This document shows positions 43,371 through 52,137 of a stretch of DNA of 64,000 nt, one piece after another. This DNA comes from Rhizocola hellebori (GTDB taxonomy: Bacteria; Actinomycetota; Actinomycetes; Mycobacteriales; Micromonosporaceae). The notes beneath the pieces were generated by a model. That model ran no database searches and was not told the origin of the DNA. It saw only the letters and a program-made list of their open reading frames with translations. Made by a program: the position numbers and the translations under genes. Location: assembly GCF_016862955.1 (NCBI RefSeq), contig NZ_BONY01000020.1, forward strand, positions 62,001 to 126,000, read 5' to 3'. Numbering within the stretch: the first letter of the stretch is position 1; each line of letters begins with the position of its first letter.

Positions 43371-43598
43371 TTAGATGACCATGTCATCAAACTCGCCGGC
43401 CCGTACCCCGAGGACGAACGCCATGATCTCGTCGCGGGTGAACACCAGGGCAGGACCTTCCGGGTCGCGCGAATTGCGCAGCGCGACACCACCCTCGGGC
43501 AACTGTGCCAATTCCACGCAGTTCCCGCTCGCATTGCTGCGCCCACTCTTGCGCCAGAGCAGGTCTGACAACGCTGTACCTAGCATGTGCGCCGCCAC
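43371..43598 (-). CDS. DUF397 protein, partner of the Scr1-type regulator
   Basis: 75 residues from GTG 43598, with AAGGAGA 8 nt upstream. The DUF397 pattern is complete: WRKSGRSNASGNCVELAQL, VALRNSRDPEGPALVFTRDE, and F.LGVRAGEFD at the end. Family members are small partners or antagonists of adjacent XRE regulators. The region upstream carries three TGCA-NN-TGCA motifs that may be the binding sites of the pair. Confidence 0.92.
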   Translation of the reverse strand: MAAHMLGTALSDLLWRKSGRSNASGNCVELAQLPEGGVALRNSRDPEGPALVFTRDEIMAFVLGVRAGEFDDMVI

Positions 43599-43819
43599 TT
43601 GACCCGTCTCCTTCGTCCTTGACCAGCCATCTGCACGTGCATCCGCGCTTGCATTTGCATCGTGCAGGAGGCATCATAACGCATGTGCATTGGCTGCCCC
43701 GTCGTCATTTGGCGGCGCCTTGCCAGCCGACCAGATGATCGGCCGCAGTAGGACCGAGGCTCCACCTCAACCGAATAGCCACCGGTGCCACGGGGCTACA
43801 GCGCGGAAAGGGGGAAACA
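43599..43819. promoter_or_regulatory. Divergent control region with TGCA-NN-TGCA boxes
   Basis: This 221-bp spacer separates the DUF397 gene from the plus-strand GGDEF gene. Three related boxes occur: TGCACGTGCA (43632-43641), TGCATTTGCA (43650-43659) and CGCATGTGCA (43680-43689). The first two are perfect or near-perfect palindromes. They lie 35-90 bp before the DUF397 start, a position suited to repressor binding. No gene is seen in the spacer. Confidence 0.5.
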
Positions 43820-44563
43820 ATGGACCCATTCACGATCGCGGCCGGGGCAGCCACCACAGCGTCCATGGTTGCCACCTTCTGGTTCCGAAGCCGGGCCCGG
43901 CGCTGCCAGGCCGAATCTGCCTTGCAGCGCAAGGAAAACCAGGCGGAAAGGAACGCGGCTCACCACGACCCGCTGACCGGACTGCTCAACCGGCGCACGT
44001 TCTACCAATTCGCCACGGCACAACTGGCCGATCCCCCCGCTCGGTCCTTGGTTGCCGTGCTGGTGAACATGGACGGTTTCACCCGCATCAACACCGCGTA
44101 TGGGCACCGCGTGGGAGACCAGTTACTGACCTCCCTCGCACGGCGATTCGCCGACTACATCACGGGAAACCTCGTCGCGCGCGTCGACGGGGATGAGTTC
44201 GCGGCTCTGCTGCCCTGCTCCGCCGCGCCGGGAGGGGGCGTCTATCCGGACGCCCGCTCCCTGTCCCGGCTCATGGCCGCCCCCATCTGGGCCGGGGGAC
44301 ATTATCTGCAGGTCACCGCCTCCGTGGGCCTTGCCACGGTGACCGGCCCGGCCGACGTCGATGACGTCATGTGCCGGGCCGCGGTGGCCATGCGGAGCGC
44401 GAAAGCCGCTGCCCGCACCAGACCTGCCCCACCGACCATGACGATTCATGGAACCAGCTTCCGGTACCCGGCGCCGAGCCGAGTCAATGCGCACATCCTC
44501 CCCAGGCGCCGCCGGCGCCGGGTCCGGAGCTTCCGCGTCCGCCTCTCCGCCGGCAGAACCTAA
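43820..44563 (+). CDS. GGDEF-domain protein with DGDEF active-site motif
   Basis: 247 residues with GGAAAGGGGGAAACA before the ATG. A short hydrophobic N-terminus (FTIAAGAATTASMVATFWF) may anchor it. The GGDEF domain runs from DPLTGLLNRR to about residue 195 and contains VNMDGFTRINTAYGHRVGD. The active-site motif reads DGDEF, replacing the first Gly by Asp. The remaining catalytic acidic residues are present, so reduced or altered activity, or a c-di-GMP/GTP-binding role, is possible. The tail is very basic (PRRRRRRVRSFRVR). Standing alone, it is not coupled to other genes. Confidence 0.85.
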   Translation: MDPFTIAAGAATTASMVATFWFRSRARRCQAESALQRKENQAERNAAHHDPLTGLLNRRTFYQFATAQLADPPARSLVAVLVNMDGFTRINTAYGHRVGDQLLTSLARRFADYITGNLVARVDGDEFAALLPCSAAPGGGVYPDARSLSRLMAAPIWAGGHYLQVTASVGLATVTGPADVDDVMCRAAVAMRSAKAAARTRPAPPTMTIHGTSFRYPAPSRVNAHILPRRRRRRVRSFRVRLSAGRT

Positions 44564-44599
44564 GGCGGGCAGGGTCTTCCTTCACCCTAGGGAGGAACC

Positions 44600-44941
44600 G
44601 TGATCCTACTTTCCGTCGCCTCAGGCGAAGAGGTCATGGAGACCATCAGCCGCAAGCTCGAGGAACTCGACATCCTCGACGGCGCGATCGTCTCTCTCAT
44701 CGGCGCTGTGGAGGGATGCGCCATCAGCACGATGGCCATGGACGACGCCACCAGCGACATCATCATCGAGTACCCGCAGCCGCTGGAGTTCTCCGGCACC
44801 GGAGAGATCGTCGACGGCAAGGTGCACCTGCACGTGGTGTGCGGGGCCGAGGGCAACCAGACCGTCTCCGGTCACCTGCACTGGGCCAACGTCAAGAACT
44901 TCTACGTCAACGCCTACGTGCTGCCGCTGACACATAGGTAA
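44600..44941 (+). CDS. Free-standing PPC (DUF296) domain protein
   Basis: 113 residues from GTG 44600, with GGGAGGAA 4 nt upstream. The sequence ISRKLEELDILDGAIVSLIG, the acidic TMAMDDATSDIIIEYPQP and VDGKVHLHVVCGAEGN follow the PPC/DUF296 fold, a trimeric beta-rich domain. In plants it is fused to AT-hook motifs; in bacteria it stands alone with no known role. No DNA-binding motif is visible. Confidence 0.8.
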   Translation: MILLSVASGEEVMETISRKLEELDILDGAIVSLIGAVEGCAISTMAMDDATSDIIIEYPQPLEFSGTGEIVDGKVHLHVVCGAEGNQTVSGHLHWANVKNFYVNAYVLPLTHR

Positions 44942-44985
44942 CTTGCCCGATGTGCTAAGCGGCCATCACCGGCAGGCTCGAGCGC

Positions 44986-45756
44986 ATGAGCACCTATGAG
45001 CTGTCCACACGGGCCGCGGAGTTCTACGAGTCCACCTTTGTCCCGGCGCTGTTTCGGCGATGGGCCGAACACCTTGTCGCGCAAGCGGATCCGGCGCAGG
45101 GCGACAACGTGCTCGACGTCGCCTGCGGCACCGGGATCGTGGCCCGCACGGCCGCCGCGGGTGGCGCGTCGGCAACCGGAGTGGACCTCAATCCGGCCAT
45201 GCTGAGCGTGGCCAAGCGCCTTGCCCCGAGCCTGAACTGGGTTCAAGGCGACGCGGCCGCGCTGCCTTTTGCCGAGGATTCCTTTGACTTGGTACTGAGT
45301 CAAGCCGCCATGATGTTCTTCCCCGACCGCGTCGGCGCCCTGGCCCAGATGCGCCGGGTGGCCAAGCCCGGCGCGCGGGTGCTGATCCAGGTCCCGGGCA
45401 GGCTCACGCACAGCCCCGGCTACGCCGCGCTCGCCGACGTGGTGAGCCGGCACGCCGGTCCCGAGGCGGTGGAGCTGATCGCCTCCTACTTCGCCGCGGG
45501 CGACCCCGATCAGCTGACCGCACAGGCCGAACAGGCCGGGCTGACCGTCACCGGCGCGGGCAACTGGATGAGCGCCACCCGCCTGCCCGGCCTGCAAAGC
45601 TTCCTCGACGTCGAGCTGCTGCCGATCGCCGAGCGCGTCGACGATGACGTGCGGGCGCGGATAGTGGAGGACTGCCGAATCTCCTTGGCGCCCTTCATCT
45701 CCGGCGAAGGCATCGCCGCCCCGATCGAGGTGCTGCTGCTGACCGCGCGGGCGTGA
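44986..45756 (+). CDS. SAM-dependent methyltransferase
   Basis: 256 residues. Motif I is VLDVACGTGIVARTAA, followed by ATGVDLNPAMLSVAKRL, VQGDAAALPFAEDSFDLVL and VAKPGARVLIQVPG, the UbiE/methyltransferase-11 pattern. The substrate is unknown. The gene stands alone, 44 bp after the PPC gene, and converges with the secreted Ig-like protein gene (10 bp between stops). Confidence 0.88.
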   Translation: MSTYELSTRAAEFYESTFVPALFRRWAEHLVAQADPAQGDNVLDVACGTGIVARTAAAGGASATGVDLNPAMLSVAKRLAPSLNWVQGDAAALPFAEDSFDLVLSQAAMMFFPDRVGALAQMRRVAKPGARVLIQVPGRLTHSPGYAALADVVSRHAGPEAVELIASYFAAGDPDQLTAQAEQAGLTVTGAGNWMSATRLPGLQSFLDVELLPIAERVDDDVRARIVEDCRISLAPFISGEGIAAPIEVLLLTARA

Positions 45757-45766
45757 GCCGAGGTGA

Positions 45767-46675
45767 TCAGCTGGTCAGCGTCGCCGTGGCCGATCCGCCG
45801 AAGTTGCTGCGCACGGTGATGACCTGTGGATTGGTCACCCAGCCGCGCTGGTCGGAATAGCGCCCACCGCCGTTGTTGGTCAGGGTGAACATGAACCCGC
45901 CCGACTGGGTGAACACGGACAGGATCGCGTTCGGGTTGGTGCTGGTGGCTTCGATGGTGAGCAGGCCCCGCTTCCACCTGGCCTTCGTGATCGCCACCCG
46001 GTCCGCGGGGGCCGGCGCCCCGGGGGTCAAGGTGATCGTCGTGGTGCGCGTGATGGCGAACCAGCTGGCGGTGATCGAAACCGTGGTGTTCGCGGCTACC
46101 GCGGCGGTGGTCACCGGGAACGCGCCGGTGGACGCGCCGCCGTTGACAACGGTCTCCGACGGGACCCCGACCAGGGCCGGGTTGCTGGACGAAAGCTGAA
46201 CGACCGCACCGTTGGTGGCGCCGGTGAAGGTCACCGTGCCGGTCGCCGCGCTGCCGCCGGTGAGGGTCGACGGGGTCACCGACACCGCCGACAGCGATGG
46301 TCCCGGCGGCGTCGCCGCGTTGACGGAAAGATTGGCCTGGCGCGGAACATTCTGGATGGCGGCGGTGATCTGCACGATGGTCGGCGGCGCGGCGGCGTTC
46401 GTCGTGATCGTGAACGTGACGGTCCCCTGCCCGGCGGGCGCGACGACCGACGGCGGCACCGAGGCGACACCGGGATCGCTGCTGAAGAGCAGAACCGTGG
46501 TGGGGGTCGCATCCAGCGGGATCAGCGTGACCGTCCCGAGCGCGGAGGCGCCGTCGCGGACCTGTGACGGCGAGACGGACAGGGCCGAAATGATGCCCTG
46601 GGCCTGGGCACCGGCCGGGGCCAGGAAGACTGCGGCCAAGGTCGATACCATGGCGAGAACGGCAACGCGTCGCAT
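45767..46675 (-). CDS. Secreted protein with two Ig-like modules and a C-terminal beta domain
   Basis: 302 residues from ATG 46675. Signal peptide of ~27 residues ending AQA. Two ~90-residue Ig-like modules follow, both starting with SALSVSPSQV or SAVSVTPSTL and containing GTVT(L/F) strands. The last ~80 residues (DRVAITKARWKRGLLTIEAT through NNGGGRYSDQRGW) are a separate domain like those that follow fibronectin or Ig modules in wall-associated proteins. No catalytic motif. It may aid adhesion to polysaccharide. It follows the GH3 gene on the same strand after 38 bp. Confidence 0.75.
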   Translation of the reverse strand: MRRVAVLAMVSTLAAVFLAPAGAQAQGIISALSVSPSQVRDGASALGTVTLIPLDATPTTVLLFSSDPGVASVPPSVVAPAGQGTVTFTITTNAAAPPTIVQITAAIQNVPRQANLSVNAATPPGPSLSAVSVTPSTLTGGSAATGTVTFTGATNGAVVQLSSSNPALVGVPSETVVNGGASTGAFPVTTAAVAANTTVSITASWFAITRTTTITLTPGAPAPADRVAITKARWKRGLLTIEATSTNPNAILSVFTQSGGFMFTLTNNGGGRYSDQRGWVTNPQVITVRSNFGGSATATLTS

Positions 46676-46713
46676 AAAACTGCCCACGAAGGAAAGCCGG
46701 GAACGGTTCAGAC

Positions 46714-48510
46714 CTAATAGGTCAGCCCGAACCCGAGAGGGAACAGCACCGCTTTGCCGTCGCCGGTGTTGGCCGGCTGCCCGCCGTCGACGGGCCAGGC
46801 CACCGGCAGCTTGCCGGTCGGGGAGACGCGTCCGAACAGCACATCGGCGACACCGGCGCCCTCCGAGCCGGGCAGCCATCCGGCCACCAGCGCGTCCCAG
46901 CCGGGCAGGTGGGCGGCCACGTCCATGGGCCTCCCGGAGATGAGCACCACGATCACCGGTACCCCGGAAGCCTTCAGCGAAGCCAGAACAGCGACATCGC
47001 CCGGGTCGAGCCGGACACCTTCCGGGCGGTCGCCCTGATATTCGGCGTAGGGCAACTCGCCGATCACCGCGATCGCGGCACTGTAGCTGCGGTCTATACC
47101 GGCACCGTCGGCGGCGAAGGTGATCTGCGCGCCGGGGCCGGCCACCTCGCGGATGCCTTGCAGCACACTGGTCGCGCCCGGCACCGGGCCCGGCCCGCCC
47201 TGCCAGGAAAGCGTCCAGCCGCCGCTGGAGTTGCCCGTGTTGTCGGCGCTGCGCCCGGCGACGAAAAGCTTGCCCGCGCGCGGCTTGAGCGGCAGCACGC
47301 CGGAGTTCTTGAGCAGCACCTGCGATTTGGCGACGGCTTCGCGGGCCAGCGCGCGATGCGCGGCGCCACCGAAGGTGTCGGTGTTACGCCCGGTCTTGAC
47401 CTGCTCGAAAAGCTGGTACTCGATCTTCTTGGTGAGGATGCGCCGGTTGGCGTCGTCGATGCGGGCCATCGTCACCCGTCCCGCGTCGACCTCCTCCTTG
47501 AGCAGGCGCAGGAATTCGCCCCACTGCTGCGGCACCATCGCCATGTCGATGCCGGCATTGATCGCCGTGCGCACGTCCACAGCGGACAGTCCCTTCACCC
47601 CGTCGATCTGATCCATCCCGTTCCAGTCCGAGACCACGAACCCGCCGAACTTGAGCTCGTCCTTGAGCACCTTGGTGATCAGCTGCTCGCTGCCGTGCAC
47701 CTTGTCGCCGTTCCAGCTGGAGAACGAGACCATCACCGAGGCGACATCGCGTTTGACGGCCGCCTCGAACGGCGGCAGGTGGATCGCGCGCAGCTGCTCC
47801 AGGCTCAGCTGCGTGTCGCCCTGATCCTTGCCGCCGGTCGTTCCGCCGTCGCCCAGGTAGTGCTTCGCCGTCGCCATCACCTGCTGGCTCTGGATTCCGG
47901 TGATGATGCCCGACATCGACGCCACCACCGCCGGGTCTTCGCTGAACGACTCGTAGGTGCGCCCCCACCGGTCGTCGCGGGCCACGCACAGGCACGGCGC
48001 GAAGGTCCAGTGCACACCGGTTTCGGCGACCTCCTGCGCGACGGCCTGGCCTATCCGGATCACCAGGTCGGCGTCGCGGGTCGCGCCCAGCCCGATGTTG
48101 TGCGGGAACACGGTCGCCCCGGCGACGTTGTTGTGCCCGTGCACCGCGTCGGCGCCATAAAGGAACGGGATTCCCAGCGGGGTCGCCAGCGCCGCCCGCT
48201 GATAGGCGTCGACCATCGCCACCCAGCCGCCGCGGTCGTTGGGCCGGGGCACCGAACCGCCGCCGGACAGCACCGACCCGATCCGGAACTCGGTGACCTC
48301 GGAAGGGGTGATCGAACCCCGCTCGGCCTGGGTCATCTGGCCCAGCTTGTCGGCCAGGCTCATCCTCGACATCAGGTCTGCCACGCGCTGGGCCACCGGA
48401 AGCGACGCGTCGCGGTAGGGCGCTTGCGCCGTGTCCTGCGGCGGCTGGTCGTCACACGACGCCGCGGCGGTGAACAGCAGGACCAGTACCAGCAAGTATT
48501 TCGATATCAT
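46714..48510 (-). CDS. GH3 family glycosidase, lipoprotein
   Basis: 598 residues from ATG 48510, chosen because it overlaps the preceding stop as ATGA. A signal peptide with lipobox TAAASC (Cys19) implies anchoring on the outer membrane face. The (beta/alpha)8 domain contains GADAVHGHNNV (119-129), KH at 216-217 and the nucleophile D295 in GFVVSDWNG. The second, alpha/beta-sandwich domain extends to the end, with ELPYAEYQGDRPEG likely near the acid/base. GH3 enzymes remove terminal beta-glucose or related residues from oligosaccharides. Exact linkage cannot be read. Confidence 0.9.
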   Translation of the reverse strand: MISKYLLVLVLLFTAAASCDDQPPQDTAQAPYRDASLPVAQRVADLMSRMSLADKLGQMTQAERGSITPSEVTEFRIGSVLSGGGSVPRPNDRGGWVAMVDAYQRAALATPLGIPFLYGADAVHGHNNVAGATVFPHNIGLGATRDADLVIRIGQAVAQEVAETGVHWTFAPCLCVARDDRWGRTYESFSEDPAVVASMSGIITGIQSQQVMATAKHYLGDGGTTGGKDQGDTQLSLEQLRAIHLPPFEAAVKRDVASVMVSFSSWNGDKVHGSEQLITKVLKDELKFGGFVVSDWNGMDQIDGVKGLSAVDVRTAINAGIDMAMVPQQWGEFLRLLKEEVDAGRVTMARIDDANRRILTKKIEYQLFEQVKTGRNTDTFGGAAHRALAREAVAKSQVLLKNSGVLPLKPRAGKLFVAGRSADNTGNSSGGWTLSWQGGPGPVPGATSVLQGIREVAGPGAQITFAADGAGIDRSYSAAIAVIGELPYAEYQGDRPEGVRLDPGDVAVLASLKASGVPVIVVLISGRPMDVAAHLPGWDALVAGWLPGSEGAGVADVLFGRVSPTGKLPVAWPVDGGQPANTGDGKAVLFPLGFGLTY

Positions 48511-49616
48511 GGGCACGTCCATACGTCGAAGCCCAGTTTGACACCGGGAGTTTTCGTCATCCATCGACTCTTCCCAATGCCAACGACACTCGGTGGTGTG
48601 CCGTCCGGGTAGTGAATTGGCCCACGGGCTTGCAGCGTGTCGACGTCGACGAGCCAGTGTTCCACTTCGGTCGCGCGGATGCCGCTGATGCTGGCGATGC
48701 CGGTGGCCACGACGATGGTGCGCTCGTCGACCGCCCCGATCTCCTTGGCCTCCCAGCGAACGACGTCCTTGTCCTCGTGTGCGGAGTGCTGCATGGCCAG
48801 CAGCGTGCCGATGACCTTCGTGTCGTCGAACCGGTGCAGGCTCAGCTCTTCTTCGGCGCTGTGACCGATGGTGGCGTAGGTGCGCCCGGACGGGAGGATG
48901 CCGATGAGCATCTCGTCGTCCTGCCCGATGTGTTCGGCCTGCAGCCGGCCGTCTTTGAGCTGTCCTAACCAGATCACCGACCCGTCCTGACCCTCGCCCA
49001 CGTTGAGCGCCATCCGCGACGGGTCCGGGTGCGGAAACTGAAATGACCCACCCGCATCGGTATCGGTGGCGATCCGGCCGAGCACACCTGCGTCGGCGGC
49101 ATCCACGACAAGCCATTGCTCGTGACCGCCCCACGGGTCGTGATCGGAGGGCAGCTCATCGCCGGGCAAAGGACCTCGCAAATGCAGCCAGACCGTCCGG
49201 CCATCGCCGGACACCCGGGCCGAGCCGCTCTCCGGATGCCGATGATCACGGTCGTCGGCATATTCCGCATAGCTGCCGTGCTGCGCCAGGCACGACCCTT
49301 CCCAGCAGGAGTGCCTTACCTCCCAACGCATCCCGCCGCCGGCGTCGACGGCTTGCACCGCATGCACGCCGCTGAAGACGGCGAAGCTCAAGTCGGGGCT
49401 GGCCGAGCTGGTGCCCACCCGCCACGGCCACGGCGCCGCAAACACCGTGGCGTCGGTCTCACCGTCGATGGCCCGGTCGAGGTCATAGGCGAACAGCTGC
49501 GTGTCGGTGCGGGCCAGCACCAGAACACGATCTGGCCAGCACTGCACCGAAAGCCGAACATCCTCGTCAGGCGGGGCAAGGGCGACCGAGGCGAGGAGGC
49601 GGGCCGGGGTGCTCAC
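48507..49616 (-). CDS. Hypothetical beta-propeller-like protein
   Basis: 369 residues, no signal peptide. Repeated strand patterns (RVLVLARTDTQLFAYDLD, WLVVDAADAGVLGRI, LPSGRTYATIGHS, HWLVDVDTLQARG) suggest a cytosolic WD40- or YVTN-like propeller, but no family is certain. It is translationally coupled to the GH3 gene (ATGA overlap) and divergent from the LacI gene over 49 bp. Function unknown. Confidence 0.65.
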   Translation of the reverse strand: MSTPARLLASVALAPPDEDVRLSVQCWPDRVLVLARTDTQLFAYDLDRAIDGETDATVFAAPWPWRVGTSSASPDLSFAVFSGVHAVQAVDAGGGMRWEVRHSCWEGSCLAQHGSYAEYADDRDHRHPESGSARVSGDGRTVWLHLRGPLPGDELPSDHDPWGGHEQWLVVDAADAGVLGRIATDTDAGGSFQFPHPDPSRMALNVGEGQDGSVIWLGQLKDGRLQAEHIGQDDEMLIGILPSGRTYATIGHSAEEELSLHRFDDTKVIGTLLAMQHSAHEDKDVVRWEAKEIGAVDERTIVVATGIASISGIRATEVEHWLVDVDTLQARGPIHYPDGTPPSVVGIGKSRWMTKTPGVKLGFDVWTCP

Positions 49617-49665
49617 CCGAGCATGGTCTCATGTGGGCGGTCTTCGCGCGGGGTACGATCCGCGG

Positions 49666-50658
49666 ATGCGTTTTCGCGGCGATCGGCCCCGCATCGGCCA
49701 GGTGGCGCAGCTCGCCGGGGTCAGCGCCACCACCGTGTCGCACGCGCTCAACGGAAGGCGGCCAGTGTCGGAGGCGACACGGCAGCGCATCCTGGACGCG
49801 ATCGACCAGCTGGGGTACAGGCCCAACGTGGTCGCCCGGGGGCTGCGCGCGGGGCGCAGCATGACGATCGGGCTGGTGATCCCGGACATCACCAACCCGT
49901 TCTATCCGTTGCTGGCGCGCGGGTTGCAGGACGTGCTGGGCCCGGCGGGCTATGACGAGATAATCACGAACACCAATGGCGATCGTGACCTGGAACGCGC
50001 CGCGCTGGACAAGATGATTTCGCGCCAGGTCGACGCCGTGGCCTTCGCCGTGTTCGACACCCACGCCGAGGATCTGCAGCCGGTCATCGAGGCGGGGATT
50101 CCGGTGCTGCGCTTGGGCGGGCGGCTGGCTCAGCGGGGCGTGGATCTGCTGCACACCGACGATGAGGGCGCCGCGGCCGAGGCAACCCGGTACCTGATCG
50201 GGCGCGGCTACCGGCGCATCGCGTTCATCTGCGGGCCCGCCGCGCAGGGCCCGGCTGCGGAAAGGGTGGCCGGATACCGTGTGGCGCTGGGCAAGCCCGG
50301 CATCGTCGAGCACACCGAATTCAGCCGGGCCGGTGGCGCGCAGGGCATGCTGCGCCTGCTGGAGCGCAGGCACGTGCCGGATGCGGTGCTCTGCGCCAAC
50401 GACATGATGGCGATCGGAGCGCTGGACGTGGCCCGGCAGCACGCCATCGAGGTGCCCGATCAGCTGGCCGTGATGGGTTTTGACGACATCGAGGCGGCGA
50501 GCCTGATCTCGCCCCAATTGACTACGATGGCCAACCCGGCCCGCGAGATCGGCCGGGCGGCCGGCGGGCTGCTGCTGGATAGGTTGTCGGGCAACGAAAC
50601 CGGCCCGCCCCGGGAGATCGTGGTCCCGGCCCGGCTGGTGGCCCGTCAGTCTGCTTAG
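49666..50658 (+). CDS. LacI-family transcriptional regulator
   Basis: 330 residues from ATG 49666. HTH at ~10-35 (IGQVAQLAGVSATTVSHALNG) with hinge helix GRRPVS...LGYRPNVVARGL. The periplasmic-binding-protein-like effector domain follows (IGLVIPDITNPFYPLLARG, AVMGFDDIEAASLISPQLTT). It is most likely the sugar-responsive repressor of the following transporter/alpha-mannosidase genes. A candidate operator lies at 50716-50730, and the divergent GH3-side genes may also be controlled. Confidence 0.93.
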   Translation: MRFRGDRPRIGQVAQLAGVSATTVSHALNGRRPVSEATRQRILDAIDQLGYRPNVVARGLRAGRSMTIGLVIPDITNPFYPLLARGLQDVLGPAGYDEIITNTNGDRDLERAALDKMISRQVDAVAFAVFDTHAEDLQPVIEAGIPVLRLGGRLAQRGVDLLHTDDEGAAAEATRYLIGRGYRRIAFICGPAAQGPAAERVAGYRVALGKPGIVEHTEFSRAGGAQGMLRLLERRHVPDAVLCANDMMAIGALDVARQHAIEVPDQLAVMGFDDIEAASLISPQLTTMANPAREIGRAAGGLLLDRLSGNETGPPREIVVPARLVARQSA

Positions 50659-50715
50659 GACAAAGACCGCTCTTGACTTCGGCCCGGTTACGGGTAGATT
50701 GCGGGGCACCAAGTC

Positions 50716-50730
50716 TTAACGATTTGCTAA
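50716..50730. promoter_or_regulatory. Candidate LacI operator before the sugar ABC operon
   Basis: TTAACGATTTGCTAA matches its reverse complement at 10 of the 14 non-central positions. It lies 49 bp before the start of the binding-protein gene and just after the LacI gene, where a -10/operator region is expected. Confidence 0.45.
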
Positions 50731-50778
50731 CCCCGAGTCCAGGCCGCTCACTGGGCTGTCGCGAAGGAGAGCAGACCC

Positions 50779-52137
50779 GTGAACGGACCCAGAGCGCGCG
50801 CTATCGCCGTTGCCGCAACGATCGCGCTGGCGCTGAGCACGACCGCCTGTAGCGACGACGACCCGGCGTCAGCGACCCCCACCCTGGAAATGTGGACCTT
50901 CAAACGCACCCATGTGGCGGCGCTGCAAGAGGTTGCCACCGCCTTCAAAACCAAGACAGGCATCACCGTAAATATTCAGGCATTCACACCTGATGACGTC
51001 TTTACGGCGAAGATTCAGAGCGCGGCACAAACCAAGGACCTACCCGACGTGCTCGAGCTGCACGCCGGCGGCGAGGACATGCGAGTGGGCGGAGCGGGCC
51101 TGCTCGCTGACCTTGCCGGCGACTTCGCCGGGCCGGGCCTGGACAGATTCCTCACCACGACCCGGCAGGCCGGCCTGGTCACCGAGGAACGCAAGGCCAA
51201 GACCGAGGAACTCAAGGATGCCAAGGTGGGCACGCTCTACAGCGTCCCGTTCACGGCCGGGACCTTCGGCATCGTCTACGGCAACCGGGAAAAGATGCAA
51301 GCGGCCGGGCTCAACCCGGACTCCCCGCCCAAGACGTGGGAGCAGTTCCTCAGCTACCTGCAGGCCACCACAAAGGTTGACGCCAAACAGGGCGGGCTTT
51401 CGCTGGGGCTCAAGGTGAGCCAGACCGGCTTCAACTGGATCTACGAGCAGCTCGCCTTCGCCTACCTGGGCGAAGCCCGCTTCCAGGCGCTGTTCGCCAA
51501 GGACGGCCAGCGGTTCGCCGCCCCCGACGCGGTGAAAACCCTTGAGCTGTATAGCCAGCTGACACCCTATTGGATCCCTGGGGTGTCAGCGCTGGGCATC
51601 GACGAGGCGGATGTGGCCTTCGCGCAGGGCAAGTCGGCGTTCAACGTGGGCGGCACCTTCACCATGGCGTTCCTGGCCCAGAACGGCATGACGCCGGAGA
51701 AGATGGTCACCTTCCCGATCCCGCCGCCGGCTGGTGGCAAGGTCAGCGACCTTCGCCTGGCCGCGCTCGCGCTCACCGGGCTGTCGGTCACCTCCACCAC
51801 CAAGGACAAAGCGGCGGCGGTGAAGTGGGTCGACTTCCTCAGCTCGGCCGAGGGCGCGGCGATCTTCGCGAAGTCGTCGCTGGACCTTCCCGCCACCGAT
51901 CTGGGCGCGCAGGCGCAAGCCCTGCTCGGGCCGAAACTTGCTGCGCTGCAACAGTATTTCACCGGCCCGAAGGAGTCGACCTACGACGCGGCCAACCGCT
52001 CGTTCCGGCCACCGGACTACGACGAGGTTCCCGTCGGCACCGCGCTGCTGAAACTGTCCCCACTCAAGGAGGCCGGCGCGGCGGCGACCGGTGCCCAGCT
52101 CGACAGCGTCATCGCCGCCATGTGGGTCAAAAAGTAG
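50779..52137 (+). CDS. Sugar ABC transporter substrate-binding lipoprotein (CUT1 type)
   Basis: 452 residues, with GAAGGAGA upstream of GTG 50779. Signal peptide and lipobox STTAC place the mature N-terminus at Cys24. Family 1 extracellular solute-binding features are TLEMWTFKRTHVAALQEV, DVLELHAGGED and the RFQALFAKDG to AFNVGGTFTMAFL region. It delivers an oligosaccharide to the two permeases downstream, whose first gene starts within its stop codon. Substrate probably a mannoside, given the adjacent GH38 gene (inference). Confidence 0.92.
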   Translation: MNGPRARAIAVAATIALALSTTACSDDDPASATPTLEMWTFKRTHVAALQEVATAFKTKTGITVNIQAFTPDDVFTAKIQSAAQTKDLPDVLELHAGGEDMRVGGAGLLADLAGDFAGPGLDRFLTTTRQAGLVTEERKAKTEELKDAKVGTLYSVPFTAGTFGIVYGNREKMQAAGLNPDSPPKTWEQFLSYLQATTKVDAKQGGLSLGLKVSQTGFNWIYEQLAFAYLGEARFQALFAKDGQRFAAPDAVKTLELYSQLTPYWIPGVSALGIDEADVAFAQGKSAFNVGGTFTMAFLAQNGMTPEKMVTFPIPPPAGGKVSDLRLAALALTGLSVTSTTKDKAAAVKWVDFLSSAEGAAIFAKSSLDLPATDLGAQAQALLGPKLAALQQYFTGPKESTYDAANRSFRPPDYDEVPVGTALLKLSPLKEAGAAATGAQLDSVIAAMWVKK

